Shown here one piece after another: positions 50,200 to 62,259 of a DNA stretch of 64,000 nt. Position 1 is the first letter of the stretch; each line of letters starts with the position of its first letter. The stretch covers positions 184,739-248,738 of the forward strand of contig VUYV01000004.1 in assembly GCA_008711295.1 (NCBI GenBank), given 5' to 3'. The notes below the pieces were generated by a model. That model saw nothing but the letters and a program-made list of their open reading frames with translations. It ran no database searches and was not told the origin of the DNA. This DNA is from Anarhynchus alexandrinus (taxonomy: Eukaryota > Chordata > Aves > Charadriiformes > Charadriidae). The position numbers and the translations under genes are program-made.

Positions 50200-50570
50200 T
50201 ATATCATCTAGTCTAATTTAATATTTAAAGGATGAATGTCTTAAGTTATTGATTGTATTTATTATAAAGCTATTTATAGTGTTTTATCTGCAACAGCATA
50301 CAAAAAGGATGGACTGATGTGACTCAGGGTGATTTAATTAACCAATCATGATATAAATAAGCAAACAGGAAAGCATGATTTCGGTAATTTTAATGTTATT
50401 TATATTTTTATCTTGCAATTATTTTTTCAAAATGAAAGTTGTCAGTAGGCTGATTTTCTAATTCTTTCTTTGCTAGTGAATTCTATTTATGAATTTATGT
50501 AATACTTCTATTTTTATAAACTTATTTAAGCAATTATATAGTATATATATTTATTCAGATTTTAAACTTT
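50200..50570 (+). promoter_or_regulatory. AU-rich element cluster in the cytokine 3'UTR
   Basis: At least ten ATTTA pentamers, several within UAUUUAU-type nonamers, lie between about 50.21 and 50.56 kb, downstream of the stop at 50069. Such elements bind TTP and HuR family proteins and make cytokine mRNAs short-lived. The density supports both the cytokine assignment and rapid turnover. Confidence 0.75.
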
Positions 50571-50683
50571 TATATTTTAATACTGAAAGGGATGAATGAT
50601 ATATTTGCTACTTGGTAGGTGAATGGTTTTACTCATTTTCTGTCATTATATTTGGATAAAACATGGAATTTAAAATGAGATTA

Positions 50684-50689
50684 AATAAA
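50684..50689 (+). terminator. Probable poly(A) signal of the IL31-like gene
   Basis: AATAAA 615 bases after the stop codon, at the end of the AU-rich 3'UTR. Confidence 0.6.
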
Positions 50690-50719
50690 ACTAATATTGC
50701 TGGATTCTTTTTTACTAAG

Positions 50720-53700
50720 TAATTCTTTTTTACAATATTTTGCACTGAAAACCTAGTGTTTTATTAAACATCAAATTAACTAGTCGTCTCTGGTCCTTAC
50801 ATTAAAGATATTAGAAACATCACATATCCTCCTTTCCCATCCATTGTTATTCATAGACATGAAGTGGTTCTGTTTCTTAAGATCCCAGCTGGTTTCTTGT
50901 TTGAATCCATCGGTGGATAAATTGTTTTCTAATCAGTCCCCGCTTCTGAAGGCTGAATTATTGCGGCTTCTGCATCACAGCTCCAGAATCTGGTTTGGGT
51001 TTACAAATTCTCATGGTGGAAGCATGGAATTCATGCTTCGCTGGAAACGTGCTGGATTAGCTCAGAAACAACCACCGCACCGAAACATGACTGAGATAAT
51101 TATTGCTCCTGGAGCTGGTAACAGAGCAACGGTACTCAGACGGTCTAAGAGCAATAGCACTAGTCATATACTTGTTTTTCCTTTATTTCGCATCAACTCT
51201 TGATTATCCCAAATGATGGAAAGGTTAATAATAATAATAAAAAAATTATTTTAGTCTAAATTTCCATACAAAGTTCAAGCCAGTCTAAGCATTAGAATCA
51301 GTTCCAAAATTAACTTTATCTATTAAAAAAATCAGTTCCAAAAAATAACATTATTTATCTATACAAAAATATAATTTGACTTGAAATGCCCACTTAAAAC
51401 GCCAAGTAAAGGGTTGCTCCTCTTTCTGCTGCCATCCCCTACGTTCACCGATGGTGGCCCATACCAGCACACAGCCCTGTGCAAGGTTGACTTTGCTCAA
51501 GAGTACTCAGATTTGTGCTCTGAAGGTCCAGGGAACTGCAGCTGGGTTGAGCCCCCCACATCCCAGTGGCACCAGTGCTCCTTCTCTGCAAGGCTGTGAA
51601 AAGAGGAGCTGGAGTGAGGGATTGTGGCATCAGTTCAACTCCTCCACCCCCCTTCCAAATCCATCGCAATGCAAATGCATCAGTGCCCAATTCACCCTTC
51701 TGATGTGGTGGTTCTTCAAGATGGTGCCGTTAGTGCCAATGCAGCTGTAGCTCTTCTTCCTCCCGTTGCTGGAGAACTGGCCCTGTTCTGCCCAGACCTC
51801 TCCAGGAAGAGCGGTTTCTTGACATCAACTGAGTCACTGCCCAATCCCAAAAAGCACCAGTCTTGGAGGGGTCCTAGAAAAGTATTCTAGTTTCCCAAGA
51901 GGAACAGAGGGACCAAGCTCCTTGCTGGAGCCAGGGGAAGAATTCTTCCCAAATGGAACCAATTTCAGACACCACCATGGAGATGTCACAAAGTGGTGAC
52001 AGGCAGAAGGATGTGGACGGATCTGAGACCGTTACCCTGGTTTCTCATGTTAACAAAAGTAGCACAGCTCTCTCTTCGTTAGTGCCACACTGGCACACCT
52101 TGAATTTAAAGAGTGTTTTAATAAACCACCTCTCCAACCTGTGGGAGGTTTGTGCAAGCATGGTGAGTCCAAAGCTCATGATGTCTTCTGCATCAGAAAG
52201 GCACCTGCCAGTCCTGGAAGCCTCAGCGCTGACCCCCACGAGAAGCAGGGAAACACTGGTGGCCGGGGCACTCTCTCAAATTACTCTGCTTAGTTCCAGG
52301 TCTACCAATTTTTCCAGGGTTCAAAAGGGGCAATTCCAACCTCACATCCTTAATTTTTAATAGAGAAAGAAGAATAAATGGGAAAGGACCACTGACTGGG
52401 GATGTGCTTATGCCCAAGGCAAAAGCAACATCTGCCGACCTTCTCAGGTAGGGTCAGCAAACCACTACAAGCAGAAAGACATTTACATCCTGAGGGCTTA
52501 GACATCACCATTTCCAATAGTTGACACAAACCACTTAAACCTTGCTAAACCAGCAGATTATACAGGGCCACTCCCTGTGGTTTCTTCCCTCCTGCACATC
52601 TTTCATTTAGCTATTTACATATTCAGAAGGTGTAAAAAAAAAGTGTTTTCCTTGGAAAGGGAAACAGATTTCCTCAGAAGCTCAAACAAGATGTTAAAGT
52701 GAGTCAGACGGTCTGTCCCAATTCACGTCATGGGAAGTGCAACCTGAAAAAGAAACGAGTCGTTCTTCCCCACGGGGGCACGGAATGGTACTGCAGTCCT
52801 GCAGACGCAGCTCACCTCAAGAGTCTGAGCTCACCCACACGGGAGGCACGCTTCAAGTAGGGAGACACAAGCTTATGCAAAACTGTGGCAAGCCGCTGTC
52901 CTCCTCACATGTGCTTGAAAGAGAACGGTGCTTTGCCACAAGCGTTCGGGATGCAGCAGGGCAGATAGGCTGGCTGATACCAGCACATCAAACTTGAAAT
53001 GGCTGAGGTGAGGAAGTGATGACCAGCACCTCACCGAGGAGTCAGAACGAGAGCGTAAGTGCATGCCTAGGTAAGCGACCGCAGCTAGTCTGATGCACCA
53101 AGGGACACAACTGTATCACTAAAGCACTTCTGACATCTGTATTATGCTCATTTCTGTAAGGTGATACAGCAAACAGCCACTGATGTTGTCAGATAGAGTC
53201 TATTTAGGTTCTGTAGGCAGCCTACGGACGCATGGCTGCTCCAGTACTGTCCCTTCATCTATCCTGGTACAGCTGGCTCCCTGCCAGCCTTGGGCAGATG
53301 TGGAGGCTTCTTCTTTGAAATGCTCTTCCAGAGATTCTCAAAAGTTGACTTGAGCATTCACAGAAAGACTCAGAAAAGTCTCTCCCAAGAGGAGAAGGCT
53401 GCCAGCCCCAGACAGAACAGCACGAGAACATCTGCAGATCTGTTGCTTTCCCGGTGCAGGATCGTCAGGGCTCAGATAAATGCTCCTCAGCCCTGGAGGG
53501 CTGGAAGTCGGGGGGATACACCTGCGCCACACAATGCATCTCTGCTGTGAGATAATGAGGTGGTCATCAGCAAAGCTTTTTTGACAAGCAGTTCCCCATT
53601 TATCCTGATTGAAAATGAAGCCGTTGGCTTTCAAGGCCTATGAGGAATTCACAGTTCAGATGGAGGAGTCACTGATGGGCTTTGTAAGAAGTGTCAAAAG

Positions 53701-55900
53701 GGCAGGCAGCAGCAGGACTTAGGGATGTGATGAGTCTCATCTTTTGTGGGTTTTTTTCCATTTTGTGATGGAATGGCATTGGGGTTTGTGACACACACAC
53801 CTTGTTCCGAGACAGGAACATGTTAAACATCTCTCTGGATGACAACAGGGACTCTTCTGTGTTTGCGTACAGGGAACTTCCCCGACACCCAACTACTCAT
53901 TGTCTGCCCACCCCCTGGTGATGAGCATGCTCAGGAGAAGAAAGTCCTCAGGGATGAGAATAGGCATAGAAGAGCTCCTGATGGTAAATACAGCTTAAAA
54001 AAAAAAAAAAAGTAAAAAAAAAAAAATATCTAGCGAGCATTCATTTCCATTCTTTTACATAGAAAAGGAGCCCTGAGCTGTTTCCCCACTGAAGTGCCAA
54101 TTCCCTCACAGCAGTGATTTCATTCGGCATAATTCCCATAGAGCAAATGTAGGTCCACTTTTGGCACTGTTCAAGGATTAGCAGAATCAGCCACAAAAAT
54201 AAGCCAATTCAGTAGCTGTCTTTTGGCATATCAGCTACAGCCATACCAGCCTCAGCGAAGTCACCACAAAATCAGTAGTAAAGGAACAGTGGTCTCCAGC
54301 CACAGCTTCCTCCCAAGAAGTTTGATAGCATCATGGCAGTAACACTGGCATTTCTATGCTTTGTCAAGAGTGAAGGGAGGCTGAAGTGTTGGTTTATCGC
54401 TGTTTAAACAGCACTGTTCCTCCCAGAAAGGTTTGATAGCATCATTGCTGTAGCACTGGCATTTATATGCTCGGTCAAGAGTAAAGCTGGGATGCAGTGT
54501 TGGTTTATCGCTGTTTAAATAGCAGTGAAGAATCACTGCCTTCTACCAAAATGCTTTATGTGAGATTAAGATAGACAGATTAAAAAAAAAAAATGCAAAC
54601 CAAGTAAGAAAACTGCTATACCTTCTCCTGGAACCACAGGCCTGACACATCAAAAGTTCTCATAATCTGTATTAACTCAAAGCCACCAATCACAAAGATG
54701 AGATTAACCAGCATCAACTCTTGCGCAATGAATTTAAAATAAAATCCCCCTTTTCACTCATCTATTACCTTTCACTTCAACTGGAGTCTCAGTCACCCAA
54801 CACTGCTTCCACTAGGCAAGAAAATCCAATATACCAATGAGGCGACTGACAACTGAAGCACAGACAGCTGAAGTGTCCTACCGGGGAAAAACAAAAATCA
54901 GTCATTAAAGGCAAAGATGAAGTACTATTTGTTTATTTTTTAAATGGACTTAAGCAGCGCAACGCCAAACACTGACATCAATTCCATAGGAATACCATGT
55001 TATCCAATCTCAGTGCTGCTCTGTGGGGTCCACTGTCCAGGCAGTATGTCAGCCAAGTGCCCCAAATCCAAGCCTGCAAGAAAGCAAGACCATCAAGGCT
55101 CAAGACATTGGTGCAGCCCCTACAGGCTTCAGAGTTTTACCTTTCTTGGAGAAACACCAGGACTACATTTGAATTACTAGCCTGTTAGAAGTAGGTACAA
55201 AAATAAATAGATGTTTGCCTGCTTAGTTTTGTCAAAAGAGCTCGCTCTCACTGTTATGCTTAATATAACTGACAACAATAAGGGTCTTATCACTTTAGGA
55301 ACACATCAGAATGTCAATATGTTTGGAAAATTATGTTATGCAAAATGTGAAAGAGCAGGCTCACTAGTTACTTAGGGTGAATAAGCATGTACACTCTGCA
55401 GACACCTGGACTTGTGGAGATGGTACTTCAGCCCACCTCTTCATTCCCAGTCTCTAACCTGCTTCAGCGAAGGGAAGCAGAGTTGACTACAGAGGGTAAT
55501 TTTAAATTTTTGCTAACCTGGCTAACACTTACTCTGGTGAGACAGGGAAGAACCCAGCACAAAGCAAATACAGCCTGGTGGCCAATGCATGAGAAAAGGA
55601 AATCACTTGTTGGCTCCACGTAAGCCCATCAGAGCGAGTTGATTCTTCCAGTCAAGAAGGGCCCAAGGGGCACCGAGTTTCTTAAAAGGAGTCCGAGCTT
55701 CAGAAGCTCAACAGAGGATATAAGCCTTGCAATGGAAAAGCCAAACACACTGGTTCCAAAGGGCATTGCTTCAGCATTGCTAACAGGGAAGTGAGCCCTT
55801 GTCACCTTACAGAGTTGCAAAAAGGATGGCGGGTGCTGGTCCTGCTCCAGGAACAATTCCACTTACCATTTCCCCACATCCAGTTAGAAAATAAAGGCGC
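50720..55900. other. Intergenic region between the IL31-like and MLXIP 3' ends
   Basis: No gene is recognised. The short open frames on both strands have no domain, codon bias or compatible splice sites. Content includes A-rich runs at about 53998-54026 and a tandem duplication at 54308-54528, listed separately. Confidence 0.5.
54308..54528. repeat. Two-copy tandem duplication with a unit of about 110 bases
   Basis: Copy 1 (about 54308-54417) and copy 2 (about 54418-54528) both begin TCCTCCCA and share TTTGATAGCATCAT, CACTGGCATTT, GTCAAGAGT and GTTGGTTTATCGCTGTTTAA in the same order, with scattered differences. It does not match a repeat family I know. Confidence 0.88.
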
Positions 55901-55928
55901 TACAACCAGTTTCTTCCAAAAAATAACC

Positions 55929-55934
55929 TTTATT
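55929..55934 (-). terminator. Probable MLXIP poly(A) signal
   Basis: TTTATT on the plus strand gives AATAAA on the minus strand. It defines a 3'UTR of about 5.4 kb below the MLXIP stop, comparable to the long 3'UTR of human MLXIP. Other TTTATT words occur upstream, so shorter isoforms are possible. Confidence 0.5.
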
Positions 55935-56719
55935 GTTTTGGTTGTAAATATAAAAAATGCATTGCACAATTTAACAGACCTACTGAAAAGTGCTACATAT
56001 CAACAGCACAACAGAAGTTGTGTCATGCAACAGAACAGGAAACCTAGGCAAAGCAAGAGCACAACCTGAAGTCCTCACACCTCCAAGCTTTTTATTTTTT
56101 TTTTTGCCTTTTGTTTTTTAACAAGAATGAACTCCATTCACTTCGAACACATTTAAATACAAGGTTAGAAGAAGAAAAAGAGCAATTTATTCATTGTATT
56201 GTTAATTAAAAGGCTTGCTCCTAACTTTGATATCTTTCGATTCAAAACCTTATTCATGTTGGAAAAGTTCAGATATAAAAGCAGTTCAGACAATGGCTAG
56301 AAAGTCATTCTATTATATACCTAATATGTATTTCTTTGTCATTGAATCAAGTTTTACAGATCAATCTACAATTTGGTACTACCACTTCTGCTCTAACACA
56401 GTAAATGAGCATGAAATCCAACCAAGAATGAAACAAAAGGAAATCTGATGCCTTAACTGATGTTGTGGGAACAATATTGGGACCCTATAAAAGAAAAAAC
56501 ACCAAAACAAACGATCTCCTCTGAAACTCAAGTGTACAAATTGAGGACGTGTAATAGGAAAACTCCTGTTGTCTCGCCTAATCAGAAAACCTCCTAAAAG
56601 TCATCAACAGTTATCCATAGACCTGCAAGACTGATAAGGCTAAACCCCTAGAGCGCCTGAACCAGGTATCATCAGCCTTTTGATTTTGGGTGTTTTTCCA
56701 TGCAATAAAGGTGGAAAGG

Positions 56720-56781
56720 AACAAAGAAAGAAAGAAACAAAGAAAGAGAGAAGGAAACAAAGAAAGAAACAAAGAAAGAGG
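56720..56781. repeat. GAAA/ACAAAG microsatellite
   Basis: Purine-rich run of GAAA and ACAAAG units with a few interruptions. Confidence 0.85.
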
Positions 56782-57030
56782 TCAAAATAGTTAACACATT
56801 CTATTTTAAGCAGTATCTTCTAGTTAGCAACATCAAGGCAAGAATTATTCCCTTCAGAAACAAAGAAAGTGAAATAGCTTTCAAATAATCTGTACTACAA
56901 GAGCATCACCTTACTGAATGTTTCTGTGGAGAGCTTCCCTCTCCTGCCCCCAAACTGCTTTTCAGGAGCTTTGGGTTTTAAAAGCAAACAAACAAGATTT
57001 GCCTGCCCCTCTCACAGCTACCACACATGC

Positions 57031-57052
57031 GCGCACACACACACACACACAC
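57031..57052. repeat. CA dinucleotide microsatellite
   Basis: Short GC lead followed by about nine CA units. Confidence 0.85.
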
Positions 57053-58714
57053 TCTCAAGGGAACGTAAAAAACTCCTGAAGATACAAAGTAAAGGGACGT
57101 TATTTTCCAATGCAATTTGACAGCCCTTTGTCTTTTCAAGCCATTCCATATTAAGAGATTTAAGCATCTGCATATTTACTGGGTTTCTGTCAAGCTTCTG
57201 CTGTGACAGTATATACGTGTGTGCGTATGTGGCTGCGTACATGGGAGGGGAGGACGGTGAAGTCAGCAGGAAAGACGCAATGTTTTCCATACAAACCCAC
57301 AATTTTTCACAACCTCAGTTTCAAAGGGACACAGTAATGCCACACAGATAAAATCCTCTTAAAACCCAGGGAAGCCCCCATTTGTCAATTCACTGAATTT
57401 TCCACAGAGCACTGTATTAGGGGGAAGAACGTGTGACTTACGATAAATCAAACGCATACAGGACACCAAGATCTAAGGCACAGATGGAAACATTCTACTA
57501 AGTCTCCCTTCAAGGAAAGCTTCCCAAGGGATCTAGAAAAGCATGGAAGAATATGCCAGTCGAGTCAAATCGTATTAATTAAGAATCCTTTGGTTTTGTG
57601 CAGAGATCAGACTGTCAAGATGAAGCATACACTTGTCTCTGTTCCTACTACTCATTAATTCCTTCAATTCTAGTTTGCTCCTGGACTTTCACCACTTATT
57701 CCTCCTGGTAACAGGAAGCATCATATAAGCCCAATAACTACATCAGATAACGCACAAGTTCTCCAGAACTTGTGTTTGGCGTGGGGGCCATTAATAGGAT
57801 TCAAGGTCAGAAGGAGCCACAGTTTGATAACTGCAGTTTGACTTTGTGCGTACCACAGGTCATAAATATTTGATCTAGTCACTGCCTTATTGAATGAAAC
57901 GTGTTGGATTTGACTGAATGTGACGTATTCAATTACGTGGGGATTCTTTAAAAGTTTAGCACCAATTCACTGAAGACAGACATGCATCATCTGTAATACT
58001 GTGTAGAGTATAGGCACCATGTGTTTTGCTTGCTTAAGTATACTTTGGTGACACTGAGGAGATTAGACCACTTAAATTAGGGGAGAAAGCATTACCAAAC
58101 TTTTTTTTTTGAAGAAATATAGTGTTTAGACTCCTCAATGGGTAAGACAGATAGACTAAGGAGTTAAAATATAAACCAGATTGGAAAACTATACAGGAAT
58201 TAATACATATGTGGTCAATCTCTTTTCATACTGATCCTCAGTACCTCCACTGTGCAGATGTGAGACGTAATACAGCTTTTTCCTCCTGTGTTTCCAAATG
58301 AAGTGAAATCACACCCCTCACAACGTTGACTGATAAAAGAATTCTGATTTGCAATAACACGGTGACAAAAACACACTGAATCACTGCTTCAAAGAGCAGC
58401 CACATCATTTCTGGTAATTGCACTACGTGGAAAGTATCTTTTCACTTTTGCATCCCTCCCTCCTACACTCCTGCCTAAGTAAGCAATCTTTGATTTAATT
58501 GTTTCTCTCTTTACTATGTTAAGATTTGCAGTCTTTTAATAGTGCCATCAGCTTGTTTCTTCACTGCAAGTTATTAAAATAAGCACTTTCCCTCCAATCG
58601 TAATCAGCTCATGGTGCAACGAACATGACGTTTTTTCCATCCACATCCAGATAAAAACTGCTAATGGACAAAGTTTTTAGCAGTTCAGTCACAGTAGCCC
58701 TTCCTATTCCTTTA

Positions 58715-58755
58715 AGGTCCCTTTCAGCTTCCAATCCATTCAGTGAGATCTGAGA
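58715..58755 (+). mobile_element. Degenerate CR1 3' end
   Basis: The stretch reading TTTAAGGTCCCTTTCAGC and then CCAATCCATTCAGTGA resembles the plus-oriented CR1 3' tail (AAGGTCCCTTCCAACCCAAA, then CCATTCTGTGA). Only about 40 bases and several mismatches, so weak. Confidence 0.45.
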
Positions 58756-61345
58756 TGTTGGGATTTAAGCTTAGAAGTCATCAGACTTCCCTGGGCTTTG
58801 AAGTACGCTTGCAGTGCACTTTGCTTGTTGAGACAAAACTCTAATGTCATTGATACTAGTAATGGTAAAAATGAAGCACAATCACTGCCCGACAAGCAGG
58901 AGACCACACTGCAGGGGAGGCATTACAGAATCTGTTCATCTGAAAAGTACAGCAAAAACACAAGTGGGTGTGTTCTTAGATAATGTGCCTACTGATTTCT
59001 TTCTAGAAAACCGGATGCATGTTTTTAACATGCAAATATGCATGTAGATATCTATGCATCTCAATGAGATAGACCAGTAAAGAAAACTTGAGGGACGCTC
59101 CCCAGCTAATCACAGTGTTAAATGACTTTACTGGAATCGAGTTCACAATCAATGATAAAAATGGGAGGATTTAAAGCACTGATTTAAAAAAGGATTAACA
59201 TTTACTCAACACTTTTTAATCCAGATGCATCCTAAAGAATATTGCTTAATTGATTACAACATTATGTATGAAAGACCTAGATACGGTCTCCTCCCAGAAA
59301 ATCTACTATTTAATTACTATGACAACCTTTATACACTATTTCAACAAACCATTCCTTAGCTGAGGCCTGGATTTTTGGTGCCTCTGTCACAGGGACACAG
59401 GTTTTCACATGTGCCACAAACTTCAAATGATATGTCAGATCTACTTTAAAAAAAGTAAAATAAAATAAAAAGAGGATCTCCTTGCTTGGAGGATCTCAGA
59501 GCTTCTCAGCATTTGTCTGCACAGCTACAGAAAGGCATTTTGGTACTTAGATCATGCCATTTTGTCTTCCCCTTTGGCTCCTTTTCCCACCAGCAGTCCT
59601 CTTCAGCCCCCAATTCCTCGACTCACAGCTCAGGGAGAGGGCCCTGGGGTTAACCTTTCACGCTTTCTTCTTGCTACAGTCCTGCTCACACATAAGCAAA
59701 CTCTGCAATGAAAGCCATTAGCTGCAAAATCTCTGGACAAAGAAGAAATAAAAAATAGTCCCCACGCTTAGTCCTACTCCCCAGGCCTATCGTTTCTTTT
59801 TAAACTTTGGCCCACCAAGTAGAGAAGATCAGGAACACTGAGAAAAACAACATCCCCCGAAGGAGAACCAACTGACCCCATTTCAGCACGGGCAATGCCC
59901 AAATGTTTTAGCTGCTCATTTTAGCACTGTGACAGCCGGCTAATCACCTCCAGGCAGCCTGCTTTTGAAAATGGAAGAAAACTACTCAGAGGAGGTACAA
60001 GGGAAACACCCACAGTTTGCATAGCTCTTAAGAATCAGAATCAAGTAATGAGTGGAATTACAAGGATCACAGGATCATTCCAGACCACGAACAATCAGCC
60101 AGAATGAATATCCCAGTGCTGTCTCAGGAGGGACAGACTATCACTGCTGTAACAAGACTAAGTTTATCTGCAGCAGAGCACAGCACTTGCCAAGGCTCAC
60201 AGAAAAATGTTATGCAGTATTTTGAGTTTTAAACATATTTTTATATGTTTTATAATTCATGTTGAACATAACCTTCCCATACAGACCAGATTTAGCTAAG
60301 TCCTTCAGGTTTTTCAGATAGAAGGCAAAAAGAACAAGTAAAAAAGACGAAGCAGCAAAGAACTGACTACAAGTCCATGTGGTTTGATATAGTGTCCGAG
60401 ATAACAAAAAAGCCAATTTCTTAACGTTACAAACTCAATTCTTCTCTCTGAAGTGCTACTACATGTATCTATGAATGTGTTTTATATGCGCACATTTTAT
60501 GAGGAAGGCAGCTGAACTCTGCAGAGTCCAAGAAAACAGTTCATAGATTAAATGGGTTTGAAATTCATGTATCTATCCAAACTGCAGGATCTATGCAATC
60601 TAAAACTGCTTTCTTGCACTTGCTGCGCAGCCTGCTACTCACTTGCAGTGACTATATCAGGAAAGATAATAAAAATCAGCTACTTTATTTGATAGAAAGT
60701 AAAGCATGTCTTGAAACTGATCATATGCAATGATATACTCATTAAAATAAAAATACAAAAAACACAGCCTGAGATTTTAATTCTAGTATTTTTGCCACAA
60801 GTTGACATGTTGACGGATTTTTTCTTCTCCTTTGGTTTTTAATATGATCCTGTTTAACAATTTTCACTATTCAAGTAAAACAAATGGAACTGAATACCAG
60901 AAAACAAAATAAAAAGCACATTTTGTTTCATGAAATCAAAAGTATATTTCCCCTTTAAGAGAACATTCCTTGGTGTACAAGATCTACACTTCAGAGAACT
61001 TAGTACTTGAAGGTGTTTCATAGAAATATGTTTGTTGCATATAGATGCATGCTGCATTGATGGAAATATATTGCTGCCTGCAGGACTCAAACCTGCTAAA
61101 TTTACCTGAGCTTGGTGTTTTCTCACTTAATGGAGTACAGCACAGCACTGAAGAGGAATCAAAACGTTATGACAACGTTGCATCATACTTCCACATATTC
61201 TGAAGGCAGCGCCAGATGCCCTGAACAACGTCTCGGGTGATGGAGAGAATTCTTTCTAAAGTGCACCAACTGAAAGGAGACTTGCCAGGCGGCTGGACTG
61301 GCAGGTTCTCCACCCTTTGTATAAGCAACTCATTGTCTTTGGTTG

Positions 61346-62259
61346 TTAGGTTTCGCCAGTTGTTTTGTTCATCTTGTTAACTGCCTCAGCAGCTTGCTCT
61401 GGCAGGCACGATGGATCTGACAGAATGGAGGTGGTTGTACTTAGATGCCGGAGGGCGTTCAGCACCACTATAAAAAAAAGTCAGAAAAGTATCAAGAAGA
61501 GCCACTAATCTGACTGCAAACAGATCCACGCAGGATGGATGTGTGACAGAATTATGGAAATACTTCTGCAAAACATGCACACCTCCACACACAGCGACAG
61601 CAATTAACAGAGACGTGCAAGAACTCTGCCCAGGGAACAAGGAATGGAGATCTAGGACCTTTTAAAAAAACCCACCTGTTTCTTCTACAAAAGACTACCA
61701 CTTGGCAATTATAAATGTAAATACTTGATGAATTTTAAGGGGGAAAGGATCAAGCAATCATGCCCAAACAGAAGGTCATTCTAAAGCTAAATACAAATCT
61801 TAGAAGTCTTCCTTCATAATGAGATAAATCACACTGCCAAGCTTACTCCAACTAGAATGGAGTGCTAGAAATTTAAATGCAGCCTAAGACTGTTTAAATT
61901 CTGCTATCTATATTCAGCAATCTGGATTTTGTTTCTGTTCAGCGTTAAGCATGCAACTGAGTGTCTTCACAGTCAAAAGAAATTCTTATTTTTCCACCAA
62001 GATAATAAAAAGGAAGTCATATTCAGCATCACATGCTTTCTTTGTCATCCTCTCACTTCCAAGAAATGGTACTATATAGGGTGTCACTTCCTATGATCTG
62101 GAATAACTGCTGGATAGAACTTCACTTACTTGGCCTCAGAACAGGAAGAGAACAGTGCTGATCCAACCAGGCCATTGCAGTTTGATTGAGATCCTTAAAG
62201 CTTGTTGTGGAAACCATCCCGTTGAAGGACTCAAACAATGGCTTAATAATAATGCTGAA
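61346..62259 (-). CDS. MLXIP: MLXIP (MondoA), last two coding exons; gene continues beyond the right edge
   Basis: Glucose-6-phosphate-responsive bHLH-ZIP transcription factor that partners MLX and shuttles between the mitochondrial outer membrane and the nucleus. Two exons on the minus strand: 62259-62130 and 61467-61346 (stop TAA at 61348-61346). The donor A|GTAAGT and the acceptor TATAG|TG join in phase to give LRPMVLN. The translation contains FSIIIKPLFESFNGMVSTTS, AWLDQHCSLPVLRPM, LRHLSTTTSIL and LPEQAAEAV, matching the C-terminal dimerisation and cytoplasmic localisation (DCD/WMC) region of human MondoA. The last residues (NKMNKTTGET) differ from the human tail (TRIGKRLGES as I recall). 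The exon encoding the preceding FDEYVK-type block is not found up to 64000, so the next intron exceeds 1.7 kb. Confidence 0.95.

Larger units (their letters stand above)
55935..61345 (-). other. MLXIP 3'UTR (inferred)
   Basis: Contains no coding signal. It holds a GAAA/ACAAAG microsatellite at about 56720-56781, a CA repeat at about 57031-57052, and a weak plus-oriented CR1 end at about 58715-58755. Extent is inferred from the stop codon and the first strong poly(A) signal before the intergenic region. Confidence 0.55.
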
